From 'Nostoc azollae' 0708 (GTDB lineage: Bacteria > Cyanobacteriota > Cyanobacteriia > Cyanobacteriales > Nostocaceae), in the NCBI RefSeq assembly GCF_000196515.1, contig NC_014248.1:1101501-1165500 (forward strand): a stretch of DNA of 64,000 nucleotides, read 5' to 3'. Below are positions 27,941-37,662 of the stretch, in pieces (positions within the stretch are counted from its first letter, which is position 1; every line of letters begins with the position of its first letter). The translations under genes and the position numbers were made by a program. The notes beneath the pieces were generated by a model that did no database searches, was not told the origin of the DNA, and saw nothing but the letters and a program-made list of their open reading frames with translations.

Positions 27941-28723
27941 CTACTTAGTAGATTTTAAGTTCTGAGCACCTTTAGTGATTTTGGCAGAATCAATGCGATC
28001 ACCCTGATGAATTTGATTAACTACATCAAAGCCATCAGTCACATAACCAAACACCGCGTAGCTACCATCTAGAAAACCCAGATCTGCTAGAGCAAAATAA
28101 AACTGAGAAGAAGCAGAATCAGGCAGTTGCGATCTTGCCATCGCAACTGCACCTTGTTTGTGTGTCAAAAGAGGTTTTCTAGCAATTGTTTGACTATAAA
28201 CAGGTTCTTCTGCACCCTCTGGCTTAATTTCCAGTGGTATACGGCGTTCAGTCCCTATTTTTGGGTCTATATAACCACCAGTTCCTAACCTATTTGCTGG
28301 AACTTTGGGATCTTTACTTTGAGGATCACCACCTTGAACCACAAACGGTTGAGGATCACGCACAACCCGATGGAATACCAAACCATCGTAAACACCCTTT
28401 TGCACCAAATCAACGAAGTTGCCAGCAGTAATGGGAGCATTAACACCATCTACTTCGATAGTGATTGGTGCGCCTTTAACTGTGATCACCACATTAGCCT
28501 TACCTTCAAGCCGTGGTAAGTCTTTCATTCCTGGAATACTCTCACTACTAGTTTGTGATATTGCTGCTTCAGCAGTTGAGTTCGAACTTGCCTCAGTTGC
28601 CTTTGAGGCAGCCGTCGAGGCTGGAGATGTATTAGAAGCTACTTTCTCTGTGGAACATCCTCCTAATATCAAACCACCAATCATCAACATAAGCATTAAA
28701 AATTGTGGAAATTTTAACCGCAT
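27941..28723 (-). CDS. Cyclophilin-type peptidyl-prolyl isomerase, lipoprotein
   Basis: A 260-residue protein. The signal peptide ([14 protein letters not shown]) ends in the lipobox LGGC with Cys23, so it is lipid-anchored outside the plasma membrane. A Ser/Thr/Ala-rich linker (24-70) precedes the cyclophilin domain (about 80-255), with [45 protein letters not shown] and FAVF-like [16 protein letters not shown]. The catalytic Arg of FHRV is present. It assists folding of exported proteins. Separated from the KAS gene by a tandem repeat. Confidence 0.93.
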   Translation of the reverse strand: MRLKFPQFLMLMLMIGGLILGGCSTEKVASNTSPASTAASKATEASSNSTAEAAISQTSSESIPGMKDLPRLEGKANVVITVKGAPITIEVDGVNAPITAGNFVDLVQKGVYDGLVFHRVVRDPQPFVVQGGDPQSKDPKVPANRLGTGGYIDPKIGTERRIPLEIKPEGAEEPVYSQTIARKPLLTHKQGAVAMARSQLPDSASSQFYFALADLGFLDGSYAVFGYVTDGFDVVNQIHQGDRIDSAKITKGAQNLKSTK

Positions 28724-28767
28724 TGCCAGTTACTGACTCAACCAGAGTATCTTAGCTTCTCTTAGTA

Positions 28768-28818
28768 ATTTTAGATTTTAGATTTTAGATTTTGAATTTT
28801 GGATTTTGGATTTTGGAA
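28768..28818. repeat. 7-bp tandem repeat (TTTTAGA / TTTTGGA)
   Basis: About seven units, drifting from ttttaga to ttttgga. Same family as the repeat at 27839. Confidence 0.85.
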
Positions 28819-29015
28819 TAGGGAAGATGGAAGAAAAGAAATAGTTCACTCTCCCCCTTCATTATTGCGTTTTGCTGTAATTTTCACTTGTTGATTAGTG
28901 ATACCCCTAATTTAAGAGCGTATCCTTGATAGATTGCAGTTGAGCATTACGCTTGTTGAACTACTGGTTAATAGATTTGATTGGTTTACCATCGACAAGA
29001 AAGGATGCCCATATT

Positions 29016-29081
29016 AGGGACAAGGTGGGTTTTAGCCCACCTTGTCCTTTTTCCTCCCAGTGGCTTTTAGCCACTGGGTTT
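29016..29081. other. Two consecutive perfect hairpins
   Basis: Hairpin 1: GGACAAGGTGGG (29016-29027) / CCCACCTTGTCC (29034-29045), 12 bp perfect, followed by TTTTT on the plus strand. Hairpin 2: CCCAGTGGC / GCCACTGGG (about 29055-29077), 9 bp. Both have TTTTA-type loops. They lie downstream of ycf4 (minus strand) and may end its transcript, though the T-run points the other way. Confidence 0.7.
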
Positions 29082-29248
29082 CCAAACGCCCGTGAGGTTG
29101 TTTATGATTAACATTTGTACAGTTCGACTAAAGCTCACGGAAGCCTCAATTAGCTGCAATGTACTGTATCTGTCTTTCTTCTGATCTCTGCCTCCTTCCT
29201 TCGACCTCCCATCACCGTGTTTTCAATCCAAAATCCAAAATCTAAAAT

Positions 29249-29818
29249 CTACAATCCTTCTAAGGGTACACCCAAAAAGCGAGCTAACTGAGCTCCTTGA
29301 GTTTCCAAATCAGCTAAAGATAAAGGTTGGCCAACCCTTGTCAAAGGAATATCGCGCCGTCCTTTAACCCTGAGATAAAGTGCGCGTTGGGGATTTAGAC
29401 CTTCCTTAATGGAGATACGGACAGATTGTACATCTTCGATGCGACTTTCAATTTGAATTTGACGGTCTTTACCAGGAAAACCCCAGCGAAAGATTTTGAA
29501 TTTACCAGTTTCTTGATTGAATTCGTTGTAACCGCCACCGACATCCCATAAGATAACCAGCCACAAGTATAAAGCCAACAGCACCCCCGCCATGCCGTAT
29601 AAGCTCATCACCAATCCTTGAGGTACAAAAATCAGTTGAGTTGGATCAGTAACTACGAGTAAATTAACTTTTAGGTAGCTGGAGATACCAGCCAACAAAA
29701 AGCCAGATGCTCCCAAACTAACAATAGTTGCCCACCAGTAGTTACTAAACCGACGAGAACCGAGGACATTTTGATACAATAGTCCATCGCCTGTATTAAT
29801 CTTTGTTGAAGCCGTCAT
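29249..29818 (-). CDS. ycf4: Photosystem I assembly protein Ycf4
   Basis: A thylakoid membrane protein that helps assemble photosystem I. Two membrane helices (about 22-45 and 62-88) are followed by a soluble domain with GFPGKDRQIQIESRIEDVQS, VRISIKEGLNPQRALYLRVK and LPLTRV-like IPLTRVGQPLSL. I start at ATG 29818 (MTASTKIN, 189 residues), the usual family start, rather than at 29848. It is divergent from psbD across 584 bases. Confidence 0.93.
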   Translation of the reverse strand: MTASTKINTGDGLLYQNVLGSRRFSNYWWATIVSLGASGFLLAGISSYLKVNLLVVTDPTQLIFVPQGLVMSLYGMAGVLLALYLWLVILWDVGGGYNEFNQETGKFKIFRWGFPGKDRQIQIESRIEDVQSVRISIKEGLNPQRALYLRVKGRRDIPLTRVGQPLSLADLETQGAQLARFLGVPLEGL

Positions 29819-30402
29819 ATAACTACCTTGGCCATGACATATTCTCATTCAAAGTCTGCCACTTCAGCCGTCTGAATTGCAAGTTATCAATTGGTAATTG
29901 GGCATTAGGGATTGGGGATTGGGAATTGGGAATTGGGTTTCCCTCCCCTTATACCCTTTGGGCATTGGTACAACAAAGAATTATTCCTATTCCCCGCTCT
30001 CTGTTCCCTTTCCCCGCTCCCTGTTCCCTGTCTCCTGAAAAAGATTTCTGAGAAAACTTGTGTCAGATTATTAAGATTATGATATTCATTATAATCTTTA
30101 ATATCCTTAATGCGTAATTTACCTGCGTATCTCCAGCGCAAACCGTGATTAATGTGATAAGTTAAGAATCATTACGCCTACCACAACTTAGATTATTAGT
30201 TAGTGGTAGGCGTAATGGCATAATCATGAGAAACGCTCAACTAGTAAGGCGTTAATTTCTCAAAATTTTAGGCGCTTGTTAAGTGGCTAAAAGTGTCAAA
30301 AAACGTTTAATTCCTCGTGTATTCGCTCCAAATCAGGAAATCTGAATCAAAGCGCAGCCTTAAAAACGTAGCAATTTTAGTAAACAAGAGGATTTTATTT
30401 CA
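29819..30402. other. ycf4-psbD divergent region
   Basis: Contains 7-bp repeats of the gggaatt type (29893-29940), AT-rich sequence, and a long perfect inverted repeat at 30170-30217. Promoters for ycf4 and psbDC must be here; no boxes can be fixed by eye. Confidence 0.6.
30170..30217. promoter_or_regulatory. 15-bp perfect inverted repeat upstream of psbD
   Basis: CATTACGCCTACCAC (30170-30184) pairs perfectly with GTGGTAGGCGTAATG (30203-30217) across an 18-base AT-rich loop, about 185 bases before the psbD ATG. It lies upstream of both divergent genes, so it is not their terminator. It could be an operator or an RNA stem in the psbDC leader. Confidence 0.6.
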
Positions 30403-31458
30403 ATGACCATCGCAGTTGGACGCGCCCAGTCAAGAGGGTGGTTTGACGTACTAGACGACTGGTTGAAGCGCGATCGCTTCGTATTCGTAGGTTGGTCAGG
30501 AATATTACTATTCCCCTGCGCCTTCCTAGCACTAGGTGGCTGGCTAACCGGTACAACCTTCGTCACCTCCTGGTACACCCACGGATTAGCATCCTCCTAT
30601 CTAGAAGGAGCAAACTTCCTCACAGTAGCAGTATCCACACCCGCAGACAGCATGGGACACTCCCTACTGTTACTCTGGGGACCTGAAGCTCAAGGTAACT
30701 TAACTCGTTGGTTTCAACTAGGTGGCCTATGGCCATTCGTTGCTCTACACGGAGCATTCGGACTAATCGGCTTCATGTTGCGCCAATTTGAAATTGCCAG
30801 ACTAGTAGGGATTCGTCCTTACAACGCTCTCGCCTTCTCAGGCCCCATCGCCGTATTCGTCAGCGTCTTCTTGATGTATCCCTTGGGACAATCTAGCTGG
30901 TTCTTTGCACCCAGCTTTGGTGTAGCAGCAATCTTCCGATTCTTGTTATTCCTACAAGGTTTCCACAACTGGACACTCAACCCCTTCCACATGATGGGTG
31001 TAGCCGGAATATTAGGTGGTGCATTGCTATCTGCCATTCATGGTGCAACAGTAGAAAACACCCTGTTTGAAGATGGCGAAGGCTCCAATACCTTCCCCGG
31101 ATTTAATCCCACCCAGGCGGAAGAAACCTACTCCATGGTGACAGCAAACCGATTCTGGTCACAGATTTTCGGGATTGCTTTCTCTAACAAACGTTGGTTA
31201 CACTTCTTCATGTTGTTTGTCCCAGTCACAGGCTTGTGGATGAGTGCAGTAGGAATTGTGGGTTTAGCATTAAACCTACGGGCTTATGACTTCGTTTCCC
31301 AAGAATTACGGGCAGCAGAAGACCCAGAGTTTGAAACTTTCTATACCAAAAATATTTTGCTGAACGAGGGTATCCGCGCTTGGATGGCTCCTCAAGATCA
31401 ACCCCACGAACAATTTGTATTCCCTGAGGAGGTATTACCTCGTGGTAACGCTCTCTAA
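30403..31458 (+). CDS. psbD: Photosystem II D2 protein
   Basis: A 351-residue core subunit of the photosystem II reaction centre. It has five transmembrane helices. The redox tyrosine TyrD is Tyr159 ([13 protein letters not shown]), and the chlorophyll and iron ligands lie in [15 protein letters not shown] and the IHGATVEN region. The C-terminus ends EVLPRGNAL as usual. AGAGGA precedes the ATG. It overlaps psbC by 17 bases, so both are one transcript. A long inverted repeat lies in the leader region. Confidence 0.99.
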   Translation: MTIAVGRAQSRGWFDVLDDWLKRDRFVFVGWSGILLFPCAFLALGGWLTGTTFVTSWYTHGLASSYLEGANFLTVAVSTPADSMGHSLLLLWGPEAQGNLTRWFQLGGLWPFVALHGAFGLIGFMLRQFEIARLVGIRPYNALAFSGPIAVFVSVFLMYPLGQSSWFFAPSFGVAAIFRFLLFLQGFHNWTLNPFHMMGVAGILGGALLSAIHGATVENTLFEDGEGSNTFPGFNPTQAEETYSMVTANRFWSQIFGIAFSNKRWLHFFMLFVPVTGLWMSAVGIVGLALNLRAYDFVSQELRAAEDPEFETFYTKNILLNEGIRAWMAPQDQPHEQFVFPEEVLPRGNAL

Positions 31459-32827
31459 TAGATCAGTTATAGGAGGCGGACGTGATCAAGAATCAAGCGG
31501 CTTTGCTTGGTGGTCTGGAAACGCTCGTTTAATTAACCTATCTGGTAAACTGCTTGGCGCTCACGTTGCCCATGCTGGTTTAATCGTCTTCTGGGCTGGA
31601 GCAATGACTTTATTTGAAGTTGCTCACTTTATCCCAGAAAAGCCCATGTACGAACAGGGCTTGATTCTTCTGCCTCACATTGCTACATTAGGTTGGGGCG
31701 TTGGTGCTGGTGGTGAAGTAATTGACACCTTCCCCTACTTTGTTGCTGGTGTACTGCACCTGATTTCCTCTGCTGTACTGGGTTTTGGTGGCATCTATCA
31801 TGCCGTTCGTGGCCCAGAAACATTAGAAGAATATTCTTCCTTTTTCGGTTACGACTGGAAAGACAAGAACAAAATGACCAACATCATCGGCTTCCACCTT
31901 ATCATCTTGGGATGTGGTGCGCTGCTGTTGGTGTTAAAGGCTATGTTTTTCGGCGGTGTCTATGATACCTGGGCACCCGGTGGTGGTGATGTGCGTGTTA
32001 TTACTAACCCCACACTCAATCCAGCGATCATCTTTGGTTATCTAATTAAAGCTCCCTTCGGTGGCGAAGGCTGGATTGTTAGCGTTGATAACATGGAAGA
32101 TGTTATCGGTGGTCACATTTGGATTGCTTTAATTTGTATTTCCGGTGGTATTTGGCACATCTTCACTAAGCCTTTTGCTTGGGCGCGTCGCGCTTTCATC
32201 TGGTCTGGTGAAGCTTACCTTTCCTACAGCTTGGGCGCTCTTTCCTTGATGGGCTTTATCGCTTCCATCATGGTTTGGTACAACAACACTGTTTACCCCA
32301 GCGAATTCTTCGGTCCTACTGGTCCTGAAGCTTCTCAAGCACAAGCTTTAACCTTCTTGATTCGTGACCAACGCTTAGGTGCTAACGTTGGTTCTGCTCA
32401 AGGGCCTACTGGTCTAGGTAAATACTTGATGCGTTCTCCTACTGGTGAAATCATCTTCGGTGGTGAAACCATGCGCTTCTGGGATTTCCGTGGTCCTTGG
32501 TTAGAGCCTCTCCGTGGTCCTAACGGTCTTGACCTCGAGAAAATCAAGAATGATATTCAGCCTTGGCAAGCTCGTCGTGCTGCTGAATACATGACTCACG
32601 CTCCTCTAGGTTCTTTGAACTCTGTAGGTGGTGTAGCTACTGAAATCAACTCTTTCAACTATGTATCTCCTCGTGCGTGGTTGTCTACCTCTCACTTCGT
32701 ATTAGGTTTCTTCTTCCTTATCGGTCACTTGTGGCATGCAGGACGCGCTCGTGCGGCTGCTGGTGGTTTTGAGAGAGGTATTGACCGTGAGAACGAACCA
32801 GCATACAGCATGAAGGATCTTGACTAG
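31442..32827 (+). CDS. psbC: Photosystem II CP43 chlorophyll-binding protein
   Basis: A 461-residue inner antenna protein of photosystem II with six membrane helices and a large lumenal loop. I start at GTG 31442 ((M)[12 protein letters not shown]) because GAGGAGGT (31426-31433) lies 8 bases upstream, inside psbD. This is the known overlap, 17 bases with psbD. A frame from TTG 31415 would skip that site. Loop residues near the Mn cluster are in [20 protein letters not shown]. The end ([13 protein letters not shown]) is normal. An intrinsic terminator follows. Confidence 0.98.
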   Translation: MVTLSNRSVIGGGRDQESSGFAWWSGNARLINLSGKLLGAHVAHAGLIVFWAGAMTLFEVAHFIPEKPMYEQGLILLPHIATLGWGVGAGGEVIDTFPYFVAGVLHLISSAVLGFGGIYHAVRGPETLEEYSSFFGYDWKDKNKMTNIIGFHLIILGCGALLLVLKAMFFGGVYDTWAPGGGDVRVITNPTLNPAIIFGYLIKAPFGGEGWIVSVDNMEDVIGGHIWIALICISGGIWHIFTKPFAWARRAFIWSGEAYLSYSLGALSLMGFIASIMVWYNNTVYPSEFFGPTGPEASQAQALTFLIRDQRLGANVGSAQGPTGLGKYLMRSPTGEIIFGGETMRFWDFRGPWLEPLRGPNGLDLEKIKNDIQPWQARRAAEYMTHAPLGSLNSVGGVATEINSFNYVSPRAWLSTSHFVLGFFFLIGHLWHAGRARAAAGGFERGIDRENEPAYSMKDLD

Positions 32828-32872
32828 ATTTTTGCTTCTGTTTATTTCATCACTGACAATCAATTAATTTTC

Positions 32873-32902
32873 AAGCTCTTGCTTCACAACAAGAGCTTTT
32901 TT
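32873..32902 (+). terminator. Intrinsic terminator of psbD-psbC
   Basis: Stem AAGCTCTTG (32873-32881) / CAAGAGCTT (32890-32898), 8-base loop, followed by a T-run to 32902. It is 45 bases past the psbC stop. Confidence 0.85.
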
Positions 32903-32910
32903 CTGGCTAA

Positions 32911-32936
32911 AAAAACAAGCCTGCATGAGCAGGCTT
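32911..32936 (-). terminator. Intrinsic terminator of the polysaccharide-export gene
   Basis: Stem AAGCCTGC (32917-32924) / GCAGGCTT (32929-32936) with a 4-base loop. On the minus strand it is followed by GTTTTTTT. It faces the psbC terminator, so the two convergent genes each have one. Confidence 0.8.
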
Positions 32937-32989
32937 AAATTCGGTATTTTAGTTTGTGAGAATAGAAAATACCCTAAATGAAAAGAAAT

Positions 32990-34426
32990 CTAGAGTCCAA
33001 AAAATATCCTAACAATGCCTAAAAGAGTACCCAAAGGACTAGCTACAGTATTGACTGTATCACTAGTCTTAGCAATACCAGAACGGCTAACTAGGACAAC
33101 ATCATTATTGTGAAGTATAGGATTCGTTTCGTCATTAATTCCCTTTGAGAAATCTATTTTTACTACCCGTTTACTAACAGTGCCATTGGGGTTGAGACGA
33201 ATCAAATCTACAGCAGCACTACTAGCCCTAGCATCATTGAAACCTCCAGCAGCCAGCAAAGCCTGATTTAAAGAGCTATTAGGTTGTAAAGCTGTTAATC
33301 CAGGTTTTTTCACTTCTCCTACTACCCCAACTTGAATAGTTGCAGGTGACAAAGTAGTGGTAGCTAATTGGGTCACTTCTGCTGTGTTAATCTCAGTTGC
33401 TGTGGGGACTACAATTGTATCTCCATCTTGCAACACGACATCTTGATTGAGATCCCCAGTTTGCAACAATTCCCAGAGATTAATATTTAAAGTTTGTTCT
33501 GAGCCAATTCTTGTAGGACGACGGATTTTAATACTCCTTACATCAGCTTGTGATGTAATTCCTCCGGCTAGTTGAATTCCCCGCATTAAAGTTGGTAAGC
33601 CACTTCCAGGGGCTACAGTACCTGCTTCCGAACTAGAAGAACCTGGTGTCACCAGATAAGAACCAGGACGGTAAACTTGTCCTGTAATAGCAACTGTGCG
33701 AGGTGCGTTTTGACTAGCTGCATAGTTAGCAGCAAATAAATTTCGGGCTTCAGCAACGTTGAAGTTCGTGGCGGTGGGTACAACGATTGTGTCTCCATCC
33801 CGTAAGGTAATATCTTGGGGTATCTTACCTGTTTTGGTGATTTCTTTTAAGTTAAAACTAATAACTTGTTCACCAGAACGTCCTATTTTACGGCGTAATT
33901 GTACTTTGCTTACATCTGCTGCTAGTGTTACCCCTTGGGCTGTAGTCAGCGCAGCTAATACGGTCGGGTATTGTACACCAGGATTATCGCCTCCACTTCC
34001 CTGTAAGCTGAGAGTGTAAGATCCTGGTCTTGTTACTTCTCCGGCTACAAAAACATTAATAGGACGAGATGATAACAAATTCACGGAAATCAGGGGACGT
34101 TTCAGAAAACGAGCATATCTTCTGGCTATTTCATCTGCTGCCTGTTCTGTTGTTAATCCCAGAACAGATATACTGCCAATTAAAGGCAGATTAATCGCAC
34201 CACCAGGGGGAACTTGGTACTCACCTGTATATTCTGGTACTTCAAAGACATTGACGCGAATGCGATCGCCACCGCCTAATAAGTAATCTGTGGATATGGT
34301 TGACGCTGCTGATAGTTTTTGTGTCTGGGCTAGGCTGAGAGATGATAAAGCAATATTAACTGTTGTTAATAAAACTACAGCTGTAGTTGAATGACTGAAA
34401 ATTTTCCACAAATGTATATTAAGCAT
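32990..34426 (-). CDS. Polysaccharide export (Wza-like) SLBB-domain protein
   Basis: A 478-residue exported protein. A signal peptide (about 1-33) is followed by the Poly_export domain (48-150: DYLLGGGDRIRVNVFEVPEY, GGAINLPLIGSI) and three SLBB-type repeats (INVFAGEV-like at about 120, TVAITGQVYRPGSYLV at about 245, IQVGVVGEVKKPG at about 370). A hydrophobic tail (PLGTLLGIVRIFFGL) ends it. It probably forms an outer-membrane channel for exopolysaccharide. No polymer-synthesis genes flank it, so the polymer is unknown. Confidence 0.9.
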   Translation of the reverse strand: MLNIHLWKIFSHSTTAVVLLTTVNIALSSLSLAQTQKLSAASTISTDYLLGGGDRIRVNVFEVPEYTGEYQVPPGGAINLPLIGSISVLGLTTEQAADEIARRYARFLKRPLISVNLLSSRPINVFVAGEVTRPGSYTLSLQGSGGDNPGVQYPTVLAALTTAQGVTLAADVSKVQLRRKIGRSGEQVISFNLKEITKTGKIPQDITLRDGDTIVVPTATNFNVAEARNLFAANYAASQNAPRTVAITGQVYRPGSYLVTPGSSSSEAGTVAPGSGLPTLMRGIQLAGGITSQADVRSIKIRRPTRIGSEQTLNINLWELLQTGDLNQDVVLQDGDTIVVPTATEINTAEVTQLATTTLSPATIQVGVVGEVKKPGLTALQPNSSLNQALLAAGGFNDARASSAAVDLIRLNPNGTVSKRVVKIDFSKGINDETNPILHNNDVVLVSRSGIAKTSDTVNTVASPLGTLLGIVRIFFGL

Positions 34427-35004
34427 ATTTACCTGAGACTCTGAGACTAGGATCTGTAAAGTATTGTCTAAACATTTTACCGTTGACTATACTTAATTAT
34501 TCAAGTTCCCCAATACTGTTATTTACCTAAGTAATCTTGATTTTCCGGATCTAATTTAATGAGGCATTCAGAATTTTGAGTGAAGCTAATTTAAAGATGA
34601 ACTAAGTGACATAAATTAATTCTTTAAGATTAGTAGAGCAAGTTTCATGACAATAGTCAATAGTTAAGAATCAAAGTTTATATTTAAATTGCCAATACTT
34701 TGCTGGTTTATACAGTCATCCTCTAATTAATATTTATTTATCAATATGACATCTTGAATTAACTCTTAAATTAAATTAAGTAGATAAAACTACTTTTAGT
34801 TATTTAATTTAATTAAGGTGATAATAAGAAGGTTGTTTGTAGTAGAGTTTGGGCAAAAATTACTGCGTACAAAGTGGTTTTTATTATAGGTGTAAAAAAG
34901 TCAATTCTTTGTTTTCTCTCCACATCATACAAACTAGTACCGCAAGGCAAAAGTCAAAAGCCAAAAGCCATATTTAACTAACTATCAACAACAGGGATGA
35001 ATAC
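34427..35004. other. AT-rich spacer
   Basis: About 580 bases, strongly AT-rich, without a frame, hairpin or repeat I would defend. It holds the promoter of the export gene and the region beyond the ABC gene. Confidence 0.5.
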
Positions 35005-35985
35005 TTACAATGGGGAGTTTTGTTTTTGGATCTGTTGGATAAAAAACTCTTCTAAAGATTGATGAGTTAAGTTTATGGTGATGATTTTACCTCCCATCAA
35101 CCGAAGACTAGCAAGAAAATCGTAGTAATCATCTTGTAATATGCCGTGCCAATCACCACTAGAATCAAATTCTACATCGGGTATCCTTTGTTTGAGAAGT
35201 TCTGTATCGCCTCCTTGACCCTTAACATGATATGTACTTTGGGTATCTAAGAGTTCATTGAGAGAACCAGAGCAAATTAATTCTCCTCGATGTAGGATGG
35301 CTATGCGATCGCAAATTTGTTCTACTTCACTCAACACATGACTGTTGAAAAATATTGTCTTACCCTCAGCTTTGAGTGCGAGAATAATTTGTCGCATTTG
35401 GTAGCGTCCCAAAGGATCAAGTCCAGACATGGGTTCATCCAGGAATACTAAGTCTGGATCATTGATTAATGCCTGCGCCATAGCAATACGCTGAAGCATA
35501 CCCTTAGAATAACGCCGCATTTGTTTTTTGCGAGCGTCAGCTTGGGATAAACTGACTAACTCTAGCAATTGGGTAATGCGTTGACGTTGCACTTTCTGGG
35601 AAATTTGGAATAAACCAGCAGCTAATTCCAAAAATTCCCAACCGGTAAGATAGTCATATAAATAGGGATTTTCAGGTAAATAGCCAATACGTTGCTTGAC
35701 TGAGCGATCACCTAGTGGCTTACCTAATAATAAACCTCTACCAGAAGAAGGACGGATAATTCCTAGTAACAATTTCAACAGTGTTGTTTTACCAGCACCA
35801 TTAGGGCCTAGCAAACCAAAGGTTTGTCCTGGGTAAACTTGTAAAGAACAGTTTTTGAGAGATACAACTTTTTGATTCAGCCAAAAACCAATGCGATAGA
35901 CTTTTCGCAACTCAGAAGTTAAGACTACTGGTGGTTGATCTACAGGATTCAGTTGAGGTTTAGGGGTTTCTACAACAGAACTCAT
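35005..35985 (-). CDS. ABC transporter ATP-binding protein
   Basis: A 326-residue ATPase subunit of an ABC-2-type exporter. Walker A is GPNGAGKTT (about 59-67), the signature is YSKGMLQRIAMAQ, Walker B is DLVFLDEPMSGLDP and the switch His is in FFNSHVLSEVEQIC. A C-terminal extension (about 235-326: GSLNELLDTQSTYHVKGQ) is typical of the drug/lipid exporter group (DrrA/NatA-like). The permease is not adjacent, so partner and cargo are unknown. Confidence 0.92.
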   Translation of the reverse strand: MSSVVETPKPQLNPVDQPPVVLTSELRKVYRIGFWLNQKVVSLKNCSLQVYPGQTFGLLGPNGAGKTTLLKLLLGIIRPSSGRGLLLGKPLGDRSVKQRIGYLPENPYLYDYLTGWEFLELAAGLFQISQKVQRQRITQLLELVSLSQADARKKQMRRYSKGMLQRIAMAQALINDPDLVFLDEPMSGLDPLGRYQMRQIILALKAEGKTIFFNSHVLSEVEQICDRIAILHRGELICSGSLNELLDTQSTYHVKGQGGDTELLKQRIPDVEFDSSGDWHGILQDDYYDFLASLRLMGGKIITINLTHQSLEEFFIQQIQKQNSPL

Positions 35986-36116
35986 GGTGGTTAAATGACG
36001 AATTAGTAGCTGGGTGTGATTAATTACAGGTTAATCAGTAAAACGATAATAACCAGCACTACTTGCTCTGTCAATGATCGGTAATAGAGTAACTTTTGGA
36101 TTTTCACACTGGTAAA

Positions 36117-36713
36117 TTATAATACTCCCTTAGAGCTAGGAATAGTCTCAGCACGACGAGGATCTATTTCTACAGCCATTCGCATAGCTCTAGCAAAAGC
36201 TTTAAAAGTTGCTTCGATAATATGATGGGAATTAATACCATCTAGTTGGCAAATATGCAAGGTCATTTGGCTATGGTTTACCAAAGCTACAAAAAATTCC
36301 CGCACCAATTCAGTATCATAAGTTCCTACCCGTTGAGTAGGAATTTGTAAATTATAGGTGAGGTGAGGCCTTCCAGAAAAGTCTAAAGCCACCTGAATTA
36401 AAGCCTCATCAAGAGGTGCAAGAAAATTACCAAAGCGGACAATGCCTTTTTTATTACTTAGTGCCTGATGTAAAGCTTGACCCAAGGTAATACCCACATC
36501 TTCATTGGTGTGGTGGTCATCAATTTCCCAATCACCTTTGGCTTGGATATCCAGATCAAACAGCCCATGAGAGGCGATTTGATGCAACATATGATCCAAA
36601 AAAGGAATCCCGGTAGCAGCCTTGCAAATGCCTGTACCATCAAGGTTAATGGTGACTTGGATATCAGTTTCCCCAGTAGTGCGGTGAACTGTAGCAATGC
36701 GGTTGTTAGTCAT
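36117..36713 (-). CDS. hisB: Imidazoleglycerol-phosphate dehydratase
   Basis: A 198-residue enzyme of histidine biosynthesis (imidazole glycerol phosphate to imidazole acetol phosphate). Metal-binding motifs [11 protein letters not shown] and [18 protein letters not shown] are present, with [17 protein letters not shown]. Normal length for the single-function form. The ATG at 36713 is the last unit of a (TGGTCAT)n repeat, so no ribosome-binding site is visible and many upstream ATGs exist. fabI lies 170 bases upstream on the same strand. Confidence 0.96.
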   Translation of the reverse strand: MTNNRIATVHRTTGETDIQVTINLDGTGICKAATGIPFLDHMLHQIASHGLFDLDIQAKGDWEIDDHHTNEDVGITLGQALHQALSNKKGIVRFGNFLAPLDEALIQVALDFSGRPHLTYNLQIPTQRVGTYDTELVREFFVALVNHSQMTLHICQLDGINSHHIIEATFKAFARAMRMAVEIDPRRAETIPSSKGVL

Positions 36714-36773
36714 TGGTCATTGGTCATTGGTCATTGGTCATTGGTCATTGGTCATTGGTCATTATTGGTCATT
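36711..36773. repeat. 7-bp tandem repeat (CATTGGT) over the hisB start
   Basis: Eight or nine 7-bp units. On the minus strand each reads ATGACCA, and the first supplies the hisB start codon. Confidence 0.92.
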
Positions 36774-36795
36774 AGGAAAATTACTTCCCCATCCC

Positions 36796-36868
36796 CTCAT
36801 CTCCCTCATCTCCCTCATCTCCCTCATCTCCCTCATCTCCCTCATCTCCCTCATCTCCCTCATCTCCC
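36796..36868. repeat. 9-bp tandem repeat (CTCATCTCC)
   Basis: About eight perfect units between hisB and fabI. The unit is a multiple of three, so it makes long spurious open frames on the plus strand. Confidence 0.92.
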
Positions 36869-36885
36869 CTAGTCCCCAGTCCCTA

Positions 36886-37662
36886 TTACATACCCATAAT
36901 TTCATATCCTGCATCTACATACAGGATTTGCCCAGTCAAGCCGCTGGCTAAATCGCTGCATAAGAAAGCTGCTGTATTACCAACTTCTATCTGAGTAACA
37001 GTACGACGTAAGGGGGCAATTTCTTCAACGTGATGAATCATATCCAGAATACCGCCTATTCCTGAAGATGCCAAAGTGCGGATTGGTCCTGCGGAAATAC
37101 CATTAACGCGAATATTTTGGGGGCCAAGTTCTGCGGCTAAGTAACGAACACTTGCTTCTAATCCAGCTTTGGCTACACCCATGATGTTATAGTTAGGAAT
37201 TGCCCGAACAGCACCCAAATACGTAAGAGTAACGATACTACCACCCTCTGTCATCAAAGGTTTAGCAGCACCACTTAACTGAACCAGTGAATAAGTGCTA
37301 ACTTCCAAAGCTTTATTGAAACCAGAACGAGAGGTTTGGCTAAAATCTCCAGTTAAGTCTTCTCTATTAGCAAAAGCTAGACAGTGAATGAGGATGTCTA
37401 GTTTTCCCCACTGCTGACGTACAGTTTCAAAGGTAGCTTGAATTTGCTCGTCATTCTCGACGTTACAGGGAAGGAATAAGCTCGGTTTAAGTGGTTGTAC
37501 TAATTCTGCTACTTTTTTCTCGAATTTGCCTTTTTCATCTGGCAAGTAGGTAATGCCCAAGTTAGTACCTGCTTGATGGAGTTGTTGGGCAATTCCCCAC
37601 GCGATGGATCGGTTATTGGCAATACCTGTTACTAGAGCATTTTTTCCGGACAGATTCAGCAT
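36886..37662 (-). CDS. fabI: Enoyl-ACP reductase (NADH)
   Basis: A 258-residue short-chain dehydrogenase-type enoyl-ACP reductase, the last step of each fatty acid elongation cycle. The cofactor site is LVTGIANNRSIAWGIAQQL, and the active-site Tyr-x6-Lys is YNIMGVAKAG. GISAGPIRTLASSGIGGILD is the substrate-binding loop. I start at ATG 37662 (MLNLSGKN) rather than 37683, the usual family start. hisB lies downstream on the same strand. Confidence 0.95.
   Translation of the reverse strand: MLNLSGKNALVTGIANNRSIAWGIAQQLHQAGTNLGITYLPDEKGKFEKKVAELVQPLKPSLFLPCNVENDEQIQATFETVRQQWGKLDILIHCLAFANREDLTGDFSQTSRSGFNKALEVSTYSLVQLSGAAKPLMTEGGSIVTLTYLGAVRAIPNYNIMGVAKAGLEASVRYLAAELGPQNIRVNGISAGPIRTLASSGIGGILDMIHHVEEIAPLRRTVTQIEVGNTAAFLCSDLASGLTGQILYVDAGYEIMGM

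Larger units (their letters stand above)
28724..29248. other. Spacer with tandem repeat and two hairpins
   Basis: Holds an ATTTTAG-type tandem repeat (28768-28818) and two strong hairpins (29016-29081). No gene seen. Confidence 0.6.

Noticed and set aside
36796-36868. Possible CRISPR array
   Set aside because: The units are contiguous 9-mers without spacers; no cas genes are in the window.
36477-36951. Long plus-strand open frames over hisB-fabI with repeating HLPHLPHLP or SLISLISLI
   Set aside because: They are made by the 7-bp and 9-bp tandem repeats and the antisense of hisB; no homology or ribosome-binding site.
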